This document shows, piece by piece, positions 17,506-28,550 of a DNA stretch of 64,000 nucleotides. Each line of letters begins with the position of its first letter. The stretch's first letter is position 1. Both the position numbers and the translations under genes were made by a program. The notes beneath the pieces are model-generated. The model was given only the letters and a program-made list of their open reading frames with translations, ran no database searches and was not told the origin of the DNA. The stretch lies in the NCBI RefSeq assembly GCF_002531935.1, contig NZ_NWSV01000008.1, positions 62,001-126,000 on the forward strand, written 5' to 3'. Source of the stretch: Rhizobium chutanense. GTDB lineage: Bacteria; Pseudomonadota; Alphaproteobacteria; Rhizobiales; Rhizobiaceae.

Positions 17506-18336
17506 TCAAAACCTCACCGGGAAATATCTGACATAAGCAAATTCATCACCATCCGGTGACCAGCAGGGCACGTTGATCGTGCCCTGCCCGCCGAACAGCT
17601 CGAACAGCGTCTTCAGATTGCCGCCGTCCATATCCATCAGCCGCAGCCGCACGTCGAGATCGCGCGGATGGTCGAAAACCGAGGGGTCGTAGGACAGGAT
17701 CAGCACCTTGTCGTTTTTGGGCGACGGATGGGCGAACCAGTTGCCCTGATTGTCCGAGGTGACCTGCTCGAGCCCGGTGCCGTCGGGGTGAATGCGCCAG
17801 ATCTGCATCAGCCCGGTGCGGCTGGAATTGAAATAGATCCATTGGCCGTCGGCGGAATAATCCGGTCCGTCGTTGCGGCCCTCGCCATGCGTCAGCCGCG
17901 TCTCGACGCCGCCCTCGACGGAGATGGTATAGATATCGAAGAGGTCGTCGCGAATGCCGCAATAAGCCAGCTGACGCCCATCCGGCGACCAGCCGTGCCA
18001 ATAGGAGGGCTGGTTCTGGGTGACGAGCCGCGGCCTGCCGCCCTCGACCGGCAGCACATAGATCGTCGATTTGCCGAATTCGGTCTTGTCGGAGATGACG
18101 ATCTGGGTACCATCCGGCGAAATGCCGTGATCATTGTTGCAGTTGACGGCAAAGCCGGTATCGACCTGGGTGACGTCGCCACCATCGAGCGGCAGCCGGT
18201 AGAGCAGACCGTCGCCGTTCAAGAGCAAGTAGGAACCGTCAGGCGAGAAGTTCGGCGCCTCGACCAGCCTGTCCGTCTGCCAGACTTCGCGGGCCCTGCC
18301 CGTTCTGACATTGTAGATCTCGACCGAACTGCGCAT
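17506..18336 (-). CDS. TolB-like beta-propeller (PD40 repeat) protein
   Basis: This 276-residue protein is built of about six PD40/TolB repeats. Each carries an (F/S)SPDG or equivalent turn: NFSPDGSYLLL, GISPDGTQIVI, GWSPDGRQLAY, DYSADGQWIYF, HPSPKNDKVLI and CWSPDGDEFAY. There is no signal peptide and no partner domain, so it is probably a cytoplasmic propeller rather than the Tol-Pal TolB. GGGAGG lies 6 bases before the ATG. It follows nadE by 63 bases on the same strand, so co-transcription is possible. Function is unknown; relatives are annotated as biopolymer transporter TolB. Confidence 0.85.
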   Translation of the reverse strand: MRSSVEIYNVRTGRAREVWQTDRLVEAPNFSPDGSYLLLNGDGLLYRLPLDGGDVTQVDTGFAVNCNNDHGISPDGTQIVISDKTEFGKSTIYVLPVEGGRPRLVTQNQPSYWHGWSPDGRQLAYCGIRDDLFDIYTISVEGGVETRLTHGEGRNDGPDYSADGQWIYFNSSRTGLMQIWRIHPDGTGLEQVTSDNQGNWFAHPSPKNDKVLILSYDPSVFDHPRDLDVRLRLMDMDGGNLKTLFELFGGQGTINVPCWSPDGDEFAYVRYFPVRF

Positions 18337-18399
18337 GACTGCCTCCCTTATATCCCGATTGCGCTAGCAATCCCGACGCCGTCAGCAATCCCGATTGCG

Positions 18400-20079
18400 C
18401 TAACGATCCCGGAACCGGTTGGTGATCGGATAGCGCCGGTCGCGCCCGAAATTCTTCTTGGTGATCTTCACCCCCGGCGCCGATTGGCGGCGCTTGTATT
18501 CGGCGAGATAGAGCAGGTGCTCCACGCGGTGAACGGTGGCGACGTCATGGCCGCGCGCGACGATCTCCTCGACCGCCATCTCCTTTTCGACAAGGCATTC
18601 GAGAATATCGTCGAGCACCGGATAGGGCGGCAGCGAATCCTGATCCTTTTGGTCGGGACGCAGTTCGGCCGATGGCGCCTTGTCGATGATATTGCGCGGG
18701 ATCACCTCGCCGGAAGGACCGAGCGCGCCGGGCGGCACATTCTCGTTGCGCCAGCGCGACAGCGCATAGACCTGCATCTTGTAGAGGTCCTTGATCGGAT
18801 TGAAGCCGCCGTTCATGTCGCCGTAGAGCGTGGCGTAGCCGACCGACATTTCCGACTTGTTGCCCGTCGTCACCACCATCGAGCCGAACTTGTTGGAGAT
18901 CGCCATCAGGATGACGCCGCGCGCCCGGCTCTGCAGGTTCTCCTCGGTTATGCCGCTGTCCGTTCCCTCGAAAAGGCTGGCGAGCGCGCTGCTGAAACCC
19001 GTCACCGGCTCTTCGATCGGCACGATGTCGTAACGGCAGCCGAGCGCCTTGGCGCAGTCGGCGGCATCCTTCAGCGAATCCTCGGAGGTATAGCGGTAGG
19101 GCAGCATGACGGTGCGCACCCGCTCTTCGCCGAGCGCATCGACGGCGATTGCCGCGCAGATTGCCGAGTCGATGCCGCCGGAAAGCCCGAGCACGACGGT
19201 CTTGAAGCCGTTCTTGTTGACGTAGTCGCGAAAGCCGAGCAGGCAGGCCCGGTAATCGGCCTCCTCGCCTTCCGGGATATGCGCCATCGGCCCTTCGGCG
19301 CAATGCCAGCCGGCCGCGCCGCGCTTCCAGGTGGTCACCGCAAGCGCGGTCTCGAACTGGCTCATCTGGAAGGCGAGCGACTTGTCGGCGTTGAAGGCGA
19401 AGCTCGCCCCGTCGAAGACAAGCTCGTCCTGGCCGCCGAGCTGGGCGGCATAGACCAGCGGCAGGCCGGTCTCGATAACCTGCTTCAACACGACCTGATG
19501 GCGGATATCGACCTTGCCGCGATAATAAGGCGAACCGTTCGGCGACAGCAGGATCTCGGCGCCGCTTTCGGCCAGCGTCTCGCAAACGCCGAGATCGCCC
19601 CAGATATCCTCGCAGATCGGAATACCGATCCTGATGCCGCGGAAATTCACCGGCCCCGGCATGGCACCCTGATGGAAAACGCGCTTTTCGTCGAATTCGC
19701 CGTAATTCGGCAGATCGACCTTATCGCGCACGGCGATCACCTTGCCGCCGTCGAGCACGGCAACGGAGTTGTAGCGCCCGGCCTCGTCCTGCCGGGGAAA
19801 ACCGATGATGACGCCCGGCCCACCATCGGCGGTATCGGCCGCCAGGCTCTCGATCGCCTTCCAGCAGGCGCGGATGAAGGCCGGCTTCAACACCAGATCT
19901 TCAGGCGGATAGCCGGAGATGAAAAGCTCGGTCAGGACGAGCAGATGCGCGCCCTCCCGGGCAGCGTCGGCACGCGCCTCACGCGCCTTGGCGAGATTGG
20001 CTGCGACATCGCCAACCGTGGGATTGAGCTGGCCGATGGCGATACGGAATATATCAGAGAGAGCGTTTTCCTGTGTCAT
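18400..20079 (-). CDS. nadE: Glutamine-dependent NAD+ synthetase
   Basis: This 559-residue two-domain enzyme makes NAD+ from deamido-NAD+, ATP and glutamine. The N-terminal nitrilase-like glutaminase (about 10-260) shows Glu in VLTELFISGYPPEDL, Lys in RDKVDLPNYGEFDEKRVF and the nucleophile Cys in IPICEDIWGD. The C-terminal synthetase (about 270-559) has the PP-loop VLGLSGGIDSAICAAIA and the ATP/NaAD segment MVVTTGNKSEMSVGYATLYGDM. Length is normal for the glutaminase-fused form. It is probably first in a transcript with the TolB-like gene. Confidence 0.96.
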   Translation of the reverse strand: MTQENALSDIFRIAIGQLNPTVGDVAANLAKAREARADAAREGAHLLVLTELFISGYPPEDLVLKPAFIRACWKAIESLAADTADGGPGVIIGFPRQDEAGRYNSVAVLDGGKVIAVRDKVDLPNYGEFDEKRVFHQGAMPGPVNFRGIRIGIPICEDIWGDLGVCETLAESGAEILLSPNGSPYYRGKVDIRHQVVLKQVIETGLPLVYAAQLGGQDELVFDGASFAFNADKSLAFQMSQFETALAVTTWKRGAAGWHCAEGPMAHIPEGEEADYRACLLGFRDYVNKNGFKTVVLGLSGGIDSAICAAIAVDALGEERVRTVMLPYRYTSEDSLKDAADCAKALGCRYDIVPIEEPVTGFSSALASLFEGTDSGITEENLQSRARGVILMAISNKFGSMVVTTGNKSEMSVGYATLYGDMNGGFNPIKDLYKMQVYALSRWRNENVPPGALGPSGEVIPRNIIDKAPSAELRPDQKDQDSLPPYPVLDDILECLVEKEMAVEEIVARGHDVATVHRVEHLLYLAEYKRRQSAPGVKITKKNFGRDRRYPITNRFRDR

Positions 20080-20255
20080 GTCATTTATTTAGCCTGCAGC
20101 TTCCGCAACGGCAACATGTTCGCTGCGAAAGCGCCACCCGCCGGGGACGAAATTTTTATGAAGGTGCGCCAGAGCGCCGCGGGGCTCGATACACATTGCA
20201 ATTTATGGACGGAGCGGAATACTGCGCCGAAAGCGACAGCATCGGAAACACGGCC

Positions 20256-20786
20256 ATGAATAACTTTTCGAATTTCGTGCACCATCATTTCGACAAGCCA
20301 GCCGAAGAGCTCGGCGCAATCGAGAAGCGCGTGCTGGCGAAAGCGCACGCGCGCAAGATCATTTCGACCGACGTCAATGCCGCCTTCTCCGCCGAGGCGT
20401 CATTCGGCGAGCGTGTCGCCGACGGCATCGCCCGCGTCGGCGGCTCCTGGTCCTTCATCATCGCCTTCCTCGCCTTTCTCGTCGTCTGGACGCTGATCAA
20501 CACCATCATCCTGGCGACCGGCGCCTTCGACCCCTACCCCTTCGTCTTCCTCAACCTCATTCTGTCGATGCTTGCCGCCATCCAGGCGCCCATCATCATG
20601 ATGTCCCAGAACCGCCAAGCCGAACGCGATCGCTTCGAGGCTGCCAAGGATTACGAAGTCAACCTCAAGGCCGAGCTCGAAGTGCTCTCCCTGCACCAGA
20701 AGATCGACATGAGCGTGCTGACCGAACTGACGGCGCTGCGCGAGGATGTGGCCCGCCTGAGTGCTGCGCTTTCTGCCAAAGGCTAG
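20256..20786 (+). CDS. DUF1003 membrane protein
   Basis: This 176-residue protein has two central transmembrane helices (about 68-90 and 98-120) and the DUF1003 signature GERVADGIARVGGSWSFIIAFLAFLVVW followed by FDPYPFVFLNLILSMLAAIQAPIIMMSQNRQAERDR. The C-terminal 50 residues form a predicted coiled coil (DYEVNLKAELEVLSLHQKID). Function is unknown. Its TAG overlaps the stop codon of the convergent GFA-family gene by two bases within the palindrome CTAG (20783-20786). Confidence 0.88.
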   Translation: MNNFSNFVHHHFDKPAEELGAIEKRVLAKAHARKIISTDVNAAFSAEASFGERVADGIARVGGSWSFIIAFLAFLVVWTLINTIILATGAFDPYPFVFLNLILSMLAAIQAPIIMMSQNRQAERDRFEAAKDYEVNLKAELEVLSLHQKIDMSVLTELTALREDVARLSAALSAKG

Positions 20787-21181
20787 ACGGGATACCTGTC
20801 ATATTGGGGCAGCCCATCCGATATCTCGTAGAAATCGCCCTTGTCGGCGCAGTAGATATGATGGCTGAAGGCAAGGCCGGTGGGTTCGTCGAAAGCCCCG
20901 GCCAGAATTGAAATCTCAGGCGATTCATCGCCTTGCCAGAACAGCGCCGAGCCGCAATTCGAGCAGAAGCCGCGTTGCGCCTCTTGGCTCGACCGATACC
21001 AACGCACGACGCCTTCCTCTTCCACCGAAAGCGACGTGCGCGGCACGTTGACCGCGGCATAATAAAAACCCGTCTGCCGGCGGCATTGCGAACAGTGGCA
21101 ACCGACGACAGGCCCGAGCTTCCCTCGAATTGAAAATCGTACGGCCCCGCAAAGGCAGCCACCGGTGTGTTGTGTGCTCAT
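20783..21181 (-). CDS. GFA (CENP-V/glutathione-dependent formaldehyde-activating) family protein
   Basis: This 132-residue zinc-binding protein has the GFA-fold cysteine pattern: HTGGCLCGAVRF near the N-terminus, GCHCSQCRRQTG (about 28-39) and FCSNCGSALFW (about 72-82). Members are often annotated as glutathione-dependent formaldehyde activators, but most have no proven reaction. The start at 21181 has AGGAGAG 8 bases upstream. It is convergent with the DUF1003 gene, with overlapping stop codons. Confidence 0.88.
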   Translation of the reverse strand: MSTQHTGGCLCGAVRFSIRGKLGPVVGCHCSQCRRQTGFYYAAVNVPRTSLSVEEEGVVRWYRSSQEAQRGFCSNCGSALFWQGDESPEISILAGAFDEPTGLAFSHHIYCADKGDFYEISDGLPQYDRYPV

Positions 21182-21283
21182 GATCGCTCTCTCCTGGCTC
21201 GTCGAGAAGGTGCGGCCACTCGGCCCTGTCGTCAAATCCATTCGCCTGAACGAATGATCAGAAATCTTGAAGGTGCAGGCTCA

Positions 21284-21397
21284 ATGTCAGCACCGACCCA
21301 AGCGTCCCCCGACTCCTCGCTGTTGCCCGTCGACAACACCGGGCCATCTCCTCGCGTCACCGCGTTGAACCGAACGCCGTTCTGGGTGATACTATAG
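21284..21397 (+). pseudogene. Possible remnant of an MFS gene 5' end
   Basis: A 37-codon frame beginning MSAPTQASPDSS ends in ...LNRTPFWVIL followed directly by TAG. The last residues resemble the first transmembrane entry of some MFS permeases, but nothing continues it in any frame. It may be a deletion remnant or a chance reading; support is weak. Confidence 0.25.
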
Positions 21398-21486
21398 GCT
21401 CAATTTATTCAACCGCCGGGAGACTGACATGAAAGCGACCCTGTCCAAACAGAAAGGAAAAATCCCCCACAAGGACAATCAGCTTC

Positions 21487-23325
<1,839 letters not shown>

Positions 23326-23333
23326 AACTAAAT

Positions 23334-23360
23334 AAAAACCCGGCGTCGCGCCGGGTTTTT
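23334..23360. terminator. Bidirectional rho-independent terminator
   Basis: AAAAACCCGGCG (23334-23345) pairs perfectly with CGCCGGGTTTTT (23349-23360) around a 3-base loop. With A-run and T-run on both flanks it can stop the exporter transcript and the convergent class II DAHP synthase transcript. Confidence 0.9.
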
Positions 23361-23382
23361 CGTCATCCGTTTCGGGCTGCTA

Positions 23383-24756
23383 TCAGCCGTTGGCGACCAT
23401 ACGCTTCTCGTCGCGGCCGCCCTTCATGCGCTCGGCGAGCAGGAAGGCAAGCTCGAGCGCCTGGTCGGAGTTGAGGCGCGGGTCGCAGTGGGTGTGGTAG
23501 CGATCCTGCAGGTCGTCGGCGGTGACGGCGCGGGCGCCGCCGGTGCATTCCGTCACGTCCTTGCCGGTCATCTCGACATGAATGCCGCCGGGATGCGTGC
23601 CTTCGGCCCGGTGGATCTGGAAGAAGCTTTCGACTTCCGACAGGATCCGCTCGAAGGGCCGGGTCTTGTAGTTGTTGAGCGTGATCGTGTTGCCGTGCAT
23701 CGGGTCGCAGGACCAGACGACCTTGCGGCCTTCGCGCTCGACGGCGCGGATGAGCCGCGGCAGGTTTTCGGCGACCTTTTCATGGCCGAAGCGGCAGATC
23801 AGCGTCAGACGGCCAGCTTCGTTAGCCGGATTCAGGATATCGATCAGCTGCAGCAGATCGTCGGCCTGCAGCGACGGGCCGCATTTCAGGCCGATCGGGT
23901 TCTTGATGCCGCGGCAATATTCGACATGCGCATGGTCGGCCTGGCGCGTGCGGTCGCCGATCCAGATCATGTGGCCGGATGTTGCATACCAGTCGCCCGA
24001 GGTGGAATCGACGCGGGTCAGCGCTTCTTCGTAGCCGAGCAGCAGCGCCTCATGGCTGGTGAAGAAATCGGTCTCGCGCAGGCTCGGATGGTTTTCCGAA
24101 GTGATGCCGATCGCCTTCATGAAATCCATGGTTTCGCTGATGCGGTCGGCAAGCTTGCGGTAACGCTCGCCCTGCGGGCTGTCCTTGACGAAGCCGAGCA
24201 TCCACTGGTGCACGTTTTCGAGATTGGCATAACCGCCCATCGCGAAGGCGCGCAGAAGGTTCAGCGTCGCAGCCGACTGGCGGTAGGCCATGGCCTGGCG
24301 TTCCGGGTTCGGAATGCGCGACTCCTCGGTGAACTCGATGCCATTGATAATGTCGCCGCGATAGGCCGGCAGCGTCACGTCGCCCTGCTTCTCGACATTC
24401 GACGAACGCGGTTTGGCGAACTGGCCGGCAATGCGGCCGACCTTGACGACCGGCAGCTGCGCGCCGAAGGTCAGCACGACGGCCATCTGCAGGAAGGCGC
24501 GGAAGAAGTCGCGGATATTGTCGGCGCCATGTTCGGCGAAGCTCTCGGCGCAGTCGCCGCCCTGCAGCAGGAAGCCGTTGCCTTCGGCAACATTGGCGAG
24601 ATGCTTCTTCAGGCGGCGCGCCTCACCGGCGAAGACGAGCGGCGGATAGCTGGCGAGCGTGGCTTCCGTTGCCGCCAAAGCGGCTGCGTCGGGATAATCG
24701 GGAACCTGCAGGATCGGTTTTTGCCGCCAGCTGCTCGGGGTCCAATTTTCTGCCAT
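23383..24756 (-). CDS. 3-deoxy-7-phosphoheptulonate (DAHP) synthase, class II
   Basis: This 457-residue class II (plant-like, AroAII) enzyme catalyses the same reaction as the class I enzyme at 14892 but is unrelated in sequence. Motifs are [13 protein letters not shown] (about 78-90), [60 protein letters not shown] and [18 protein letters not shown]. The ATG at 24756 has GAGGTGA just upstream and is preferred to a GTG 18 bases earlier. No leader peptide or attenuator is seen before it, unlike the class I gene. It is a single-gene unit. Confidence 0.96.
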   Translation of the reverse strand: MAENWTPSSWRQKPILQVPDYPDAAALAATEATLASYPPLVFAGEARRLKKHLANVAEGNGFLLQGGDCAESFAEHGADNIRDFFRAFLQMAVVLTFGAQLPVVKVGRIAGQFAKPRSSNVEKQGDVTLPAYRGDIINGIEFTEESRIPNPERQAMAYRQSAATLNLLRAFAMGGYANLENVHQWMLGFVKDSPQGERYRKLADRISETMDFMKAIGITSENHPSLRETDFFTSHEALLLGYEEALTRVDSTSGDWYATSGHMIWIGDRTRQADHAHVEYCRGIKNPIGLKCGPSLQADDLLQLIDILNPANEAGRLTLICRFGHEKVAENLPRLIRAVEREGRKVVWSCDPMHGNTITLNNYKTRPFERILSEVESFFQIHRAEGTHPGGIHVEMTGKDVTECTGGARAVTADDLQDRYHTHCDPRLNSDQALELAFLLAERMKGGRDEKRMVANG

Positions 24757-25011
24757 GTCACTCACCTCACTCACACCCGTCCCGGGGATGCCTGTATCCT
24801 AGATTGCGGCGGCTTATAGACGTTTAGATCGGCCTTGCAAAGGCCAATCACCCAAAGCGGGATTGCCGCCCTGTCGCCGTCGGCGAGAGCTCGCATATAG
24901 GTAGCAAAAACCGGCAATTCCACCGTTAAACCAGCATATACCACGTCGATTTCCCTATATTTTAGATTTTGAATGTAGAACCGCAAAGGATTTCAACATT
25001 GGGGATATGTC

Positions 25012-26295
25012 ATGGCGATCCTTCCGCCCGGCTTCATAGCGGACCGCTCGGGCAATTTCGGCATCATGACGGCATTGCTGATGGTGCCGCTTCTCGGCAC
25101 TGCCGGCATGGCGTTGGATTTCGCCCATGCTCTGAGCCTGAGGACGCAGCTTTACGCCGCCGCCGATGCAGCCGCCGTCGGCTCGATCGCCGAGAAATCC
25201 GGCGCGGTCGCCACCGCCATGACGATGAGCGGCAACGGCACGATCTCGCTCGGCAAGACCGATGCCCGCAACATCTTCATGTCTCAGGTGTCGGGAGAAC
25301 TGTCCGAGGTTCACGTCGACCTCGGCATCGACGTCACCAAAACGGCCAACAAGCTGAATTCGCAGGTTTCCTTCACCGCCACCGTGCCGACGACCTTCAT
25401 GCGTATTTTCGGCCGGGATTCGATTACCATTTCCGGCACGGCGACAGCCGAATACCAGACCGCCGCCTTCATGGATTTCTACATCCTGCTCGACAATACG
25501 CCCTCCATGGGCGTCGGCGCGACCCCGAGCGACGTTTCAAAGCTCGAGGCCAAGACAGGCTGCGCCTTCGCCTGCCATCAGATGGACCAGGCCACCAACA
25601 ACTACACCATCGCCAAGAGCCTCGGCGTTGCCATGCGCATCGACGTGGTGCGCCAGGCAACCCAGGCGCTGACCGATACGGCCAAGACCGAGCGCGTCAG
25701 CAGCGACCAGTTCCGCATGGGCGTCTATACTTTCGGCACCAAGGCCGAGGACGCAAAACTGACGACGATCTCCAGCCTCACCTCCGATCTGACGAAAGTG
25801 AAGAATTACACCGACGCCGTCGACTTGATGACCATTCCCTACCAGAACTACAACCAGGACCAACTCACCAGCTTCGACAGCGCCATGACACAGATGAACA
25901 CGATCGTCGATCCGGCCGGCGATGGTACGTCGAACACCAGCCCCGAAAAGATCCTGTTCTTCGTCGCCGACGGCGTCGGTGACAGCTACAAGCCGACCTC
26001 ATGCACCAAGAAGACGACGGGCGGCCGCTGCCAGGAGCCGATCGACACCTCTTTCTGCAAGCCGCTGAAGGACCGCGGCGTCAAGATCGCCGTGCTCTAT
26101 ACCACCTATCTGCCGCTGCCGAGCAACAACTGGTACAATACCTGGATCAAGCCCTTCCAGAGCGAAATCCCGACGAGGATGCAGGCATGCGCCTCGCCCG
26201 GCCTCTATTTCGAGGTGACGCCGACCGAAGGCATCGCCGATGCGATGAAGGCGCTTTTCCTCAAGGTCATCCGCGCACCGCGCATCACCAGCTGA
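25012..26295 (+). CDS. TadG-like pilus-assembly protein with vWA-like domain
   Basis: This 427-residue protein has the TadE/TadG N-terminus, RSGNFGIMTALLMVPLLGTAGMALDFA (one transmembrane helix, about 12-40), then LRTQLYAAADAAAVGS. A von Willebrand A-like domain (about 155-420) starts FMDFYILLDNTPSMGVG; the metal-site motif reads DxTxS rather than DxSxS. It has several extracytoplasmic cysteines (GCAFACH, SCTKKTTGGRC, FCKPL). It is anchored in the inner membrane with the bulk outside. No other tad/flp genes are nearby, so it is an orphan. Confidence 0.85.
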   Translation: MAILPPGFIADRSGNFGIMTALLMVPLLGTAGMALDFAHALSLRTQLYAAADAAAVGSIAEKSGAVATAMTMSGNGTISLGKTDARNIFMSQVSGELSEVHVDLGIDVTKTANKLNSQVSFTATVPTTFMRIFGRDSITISGTATAEYQTAAFMDFYILLDNTPSMGVGATPSDVSKLEAKTGCAFACHQMDQATNNYTIAKSLGVAMRIDVVRQATQALTDTAKTERVSSDQFRMGVYTFGTKAEDAKLTTISSLTSDLTKVKNYTDAVDLMTIPYQNYNQDQLTSFDSAMTQMNTIVDPAGDGTSNTSPEKILFFVADGVGDSYKPTSCTKKTTGGRCQEPIDTSFCKPLKDRGVKIAVLYTTYLPLPSNNWYNTWIKPFQSEIPTRMQACASPGLYFEVTPTEGIADAMKALFLKVIRAPRITS

Positions 26296-26310
26296 GCATG
26301 ACCGGAGGGC

Positions 26311-27696
26311 TCAGACGCGCTGCCCGTCTCGGATGCGATAGCTCGGCGCATACATGGTGACGAGCTCTTCGGCCGCTGTCGGATGCAGCGCCATCGTCCG
26401 GTCGAAATCGTCCTTGGTGCAGCCGGCCTTCAGCGTGATCCCGAGCAGCTGCGCCATCTCGCCGGCATCATGGCCGAGAATATGGGCGCCCACCACCACG
26501 CGGCTCGCCGTATCGACAATCAGCTTCATGATCATCCGTTCGGCCCGGCCGGAAAGCGTGGCCTTCAGCGGCCGGAACTGTGCCCGATACACCTCAAGCT
26601 CAGCAAAACGCTTGCCCGCCTCTTCTTCCGAGAGGCCGACGGTGCCGATCTCCGGCTGCGAGAAGACGGCGGTCGGGATCAGCTCGTAGTCCGGCCGGGT
26701 CGGATTGTTCTTGTATTCGGTCTCGATGAAGCACATCGCCTCGTGGATCGCCACCGGCGTCAGCTGTACCCGGTTGGTGACATCGCCGAGGGCGTAGATG
26801 TTCTCGACATTGGTGCGGGAATATTCGTCGACGATAATGGCGCCGCGTTCGTCGACGGCGACGCCGGCCGCCTCGAGGCCGAGGCCTTCCGTGTTCGGAT
26901 CGCGCCCGAGCGCCAGCATGACGACATCGGTCTGCAGCGTGCCGCTGTTCAGCGTCTCCACCACGAGCCCGTTCTGCCGCTTCGAAACTTTCTGCATCGT
27001 GTCGTGGCAGAGGATACGGATGCCCTTGGCGACCATCGCCTCATGCAGCCCGCGCCTCAGATCCTCGTCGAAGCGCGACAGGATCTCGGCACCGCGATAG
27101 ATCAGCGTCGTCTCGACGCCGAGGCCATGGAAGATATTGGCGAATTCGACGGCGATATAGCCGCCCCCGGCGATTACGATCGATTTGGGCAAGTCTTCGA
27201 GGTGAAAGGCCTCGTTGGAGGAGATGCAGAGCTCGTGGCCGGGAAGGGCTGCGTGCGGGTTCGGTCGCCCGCCGGTGGCGATCACGATCGTCTTTGCCGT
27301 CACCGTCTGCCCTGTTTTCGTAAGCCGCACCGTATGGGCGTCGACGAGTTCGGCGCGCGTTTCCAGGATCTCGGCCTTGGCGCCCGCAAGCCCCTTCTTG
27401 TAGAGGCCTTCCAGCCTGGTGATTTCGGCATCCTTGGCGGCCACCAGCTTCTTCCAGTCGAAGCTGCTTTGGCCAACCGTCCAGCCGAAACCTGCCGCAT
27501 CCTCGAAATGCTCGTGGAACTGCGAGGCATAGACGAAGAGCTTCTTCGGCACACAGCCGCGGATGACGCAGGTGCCGCCGTAGCGGTATTCCTCGGCGAT
27601 CGCCACTTTTTTGCCGAGCGAGGCGGCGACACGCGCACCGCGCACACCTCCGGAACCGCCGCCGATGACGAAAAGGTCGTAGTCGTAGGAAGACAT
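26311..27696 (-). CDS. gor: Glutathione-disulfide reductase
   Basis: This 461-residue flavoprotein disulfide reductase has an FAD motif YDLFVIGGGSGGVRGARVAASLG (about 5-27), the redox pair in GGTCVIRGCVPKKL (about 41-54), an NADPH loop IVIAGGGYIAVEFANIFHGLG, an FAD-closing segment IYALGDVT and the C-terminal catalytic HPTAAEE. It keeps glutathione reduced in the cytoplasm. The start MSSYDYD is the family norm; a longer in-frame extension is not conserved. No other redox gene is adjacent. Confidence 0.95.
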   Translation of the reverse strand: MSSYDYDLFVIGGGSGGVRGARVAASLGKKVAIAEEYRYGGTCVIRGCVPKKLFVYASQFHEHFEDAAGFGWTVGQSSFDWKKLVAAKDAEITRLEGLYKKGLAGAKAEILETRAELVDAHTVRLTKTGQTVTAKTIVIATGGRPNPHAALPGHELCISSNEAFHLEDLPKSIVIAGGGYIAVEFANIFHGLGVETTLIYRGAEILSRFDEDLRRGLHEAMVAKGIRILCHDTMQKVSKRQNGLVVETLNSGTLQTDVVMLALGRDPNTEGLGLEAAGVAVDERGAIIVDEYSRTNVENIYALGDVTNRVQLTPVAIHEAMCFIETEYKNNPTRPDYELIPTAVFSQPEIGTVGLSEEEAGKRFAELEVYRAQFRPLKATLSGRAERMIMKLIVDTASRVVVGAHILGHDAGEMAQLLGITLKAGCTKDDFDRTMALHPTAAEELVTMYAPSYRIRDGQRV

Positions 27697-27899
27697 GAGG
27701 AACTCCGGAAGGGAATCGCAGGAAGGATGTTGCTGATATAGGGGCGATCGCCCTGAAAACAAAAGCCCGTCCTTGCATCATCCCGTTCCCCGGCCGAATC
27801 TTCCCGCCAAACGGTTGACCCCAGTCACCGTTTACGGTTGACCCCGGCGCCTGAGGCTGGCAGGCAATCCACGCAGTAGAAAAGAAGCCGGAGCAAAAG

Positions 27900-28118
27900 A
27901 TGGATCAGACTCTCTTCACCAACCTGTGCAAGGCTGGCAAATTCAAGGAAGCGCTCGGTCTCGCCATCCAAGGCCACGAGGGCGAAAAATTCACGCCGAG
28001 CCGTTTCGCGATGGACAAGAAAACAGGACTGCCGATCTTCTACCGCGGCAACAAGCGCGTCGAGCCGGATGAAACGGGCGAGTGGCAACTGGCCAAGAGC
28101 TCGAAGGATTGGGGCTGA
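27900..28118 (+). CDS. Small conserved hypothetical protein
   Basis: This 72-residue acidic-basic mixed protein, MDQTLFTNLCKAGKFKEALGL..., has a C-terminal region YRGNKRVEPDETGEWQLAKSSKDWG and no signal or membrane segment. CGGAG lies about 8 bases upstream of the ATG. I do not recognise a domain. Two copies of ACGGTTGACCCC (27811-27822 and 27834-27845) lie just upstream and may be part of its promoter. It is convergent with the acylphosphatase gene. Confidence 0.65.
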   Translation: MDQTLFTNLCKAGKFKEALGLAIQGHEGEKFTPSRFAMDKKTGLPIFYRGNKRVEPDETGEWQLAKSSKDWG

Positions 28119-28164
28119 GCGCCGGCCGCATCTGATATGCGCGTCCCTCGGCGGATTGCCGCTT

Positions 28165-28461
28165 TCAACCGGTGATGCTGAAATCCGTCAGGCTCGTCTC
28201 AAGCTCGACTGCATCAGTCTCGACACCTGTGACCGACGACCCCGCCGGTCCGCGGCTGAAACGTTCGATCATTGTCGAGATGGCGGTATCGGGTCCTGCG
28301 ATCAAAGCGACGACGGCCCCGTCCTCTTCATTGCGAACCCAGCCCGTCAAACCCAGCCGTACCGCCTCCTTGCGCGTCCACATGCGAAAGCCGACACCCT
28401 GGACCTTGCCGGATATCCGCACTCGGACAGCGTTGGAACGATCGGGTCTGTTGGCAGTCAC
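28165..28461 (-). CDS. acyP: Acylphosphatase
   Basis: This 98-residue enzyme hydrolyses acyl phosphates. The signature [22 protein letters not shown] carries the phosphate-binding loop and Arg, and [19 protein letters not shown] carries the catalytic Asn. A GTG start (28461) is chosen because GAGG lies 7 bases upstream and no ATG is in frame nearby. The preceding hairpin at 28501-28526 terminates the upstream DUF2059/rpiA transcript, so this is a separate unit. Confidence 0.88.
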   Translation of the reverse strand: MTANRPDRSNAVRVRISGKVQGVGFRMWTRKEAVRLGLTGWVRNEEDGAVVALIAGPDTAISTMIERFSRGPAGSSVTGVETDAVELETSLTDFSITG

Positions 28462-28500
28462 CCCTGAAACCTCGCCGACAGCATTTGCCACATCATAGCA

Positions 28501-28526
28501 AAAAAGCCCGGACGATGCCGGGCTTT
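28501..28526 (-). terminator. Rho-independent terminator of the rpiA-DUF2059 transcript
   Basis: On the minus strand AAAGCCCGG and CCGGGCTTT form a 9-base stem with a 6-base loop, followed by TTTTT (A-run at plus 28501-28505). Confidence 0.85.
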
Positions 28527-28550
28527 CGCAATTTGATGGGGCAGGCCTGA

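Noticed and set aside
17668..20259. Very long open frame on the plus strand antisense to nadE and the TolB-like gene
   Set aside because: High GC makes long antisense frames common. Its residues follow the complement of nadE codons, it has no domains, and nadE is unmistakable on the minus strand.
27811..27845. Direct repeat ACGGTTGACCCC as a CRISPR or iteron array
   Set aside because: Only two copies with an 11-base gap; too short and too few for either. It may be promoter sequence of the small gene at 27900.
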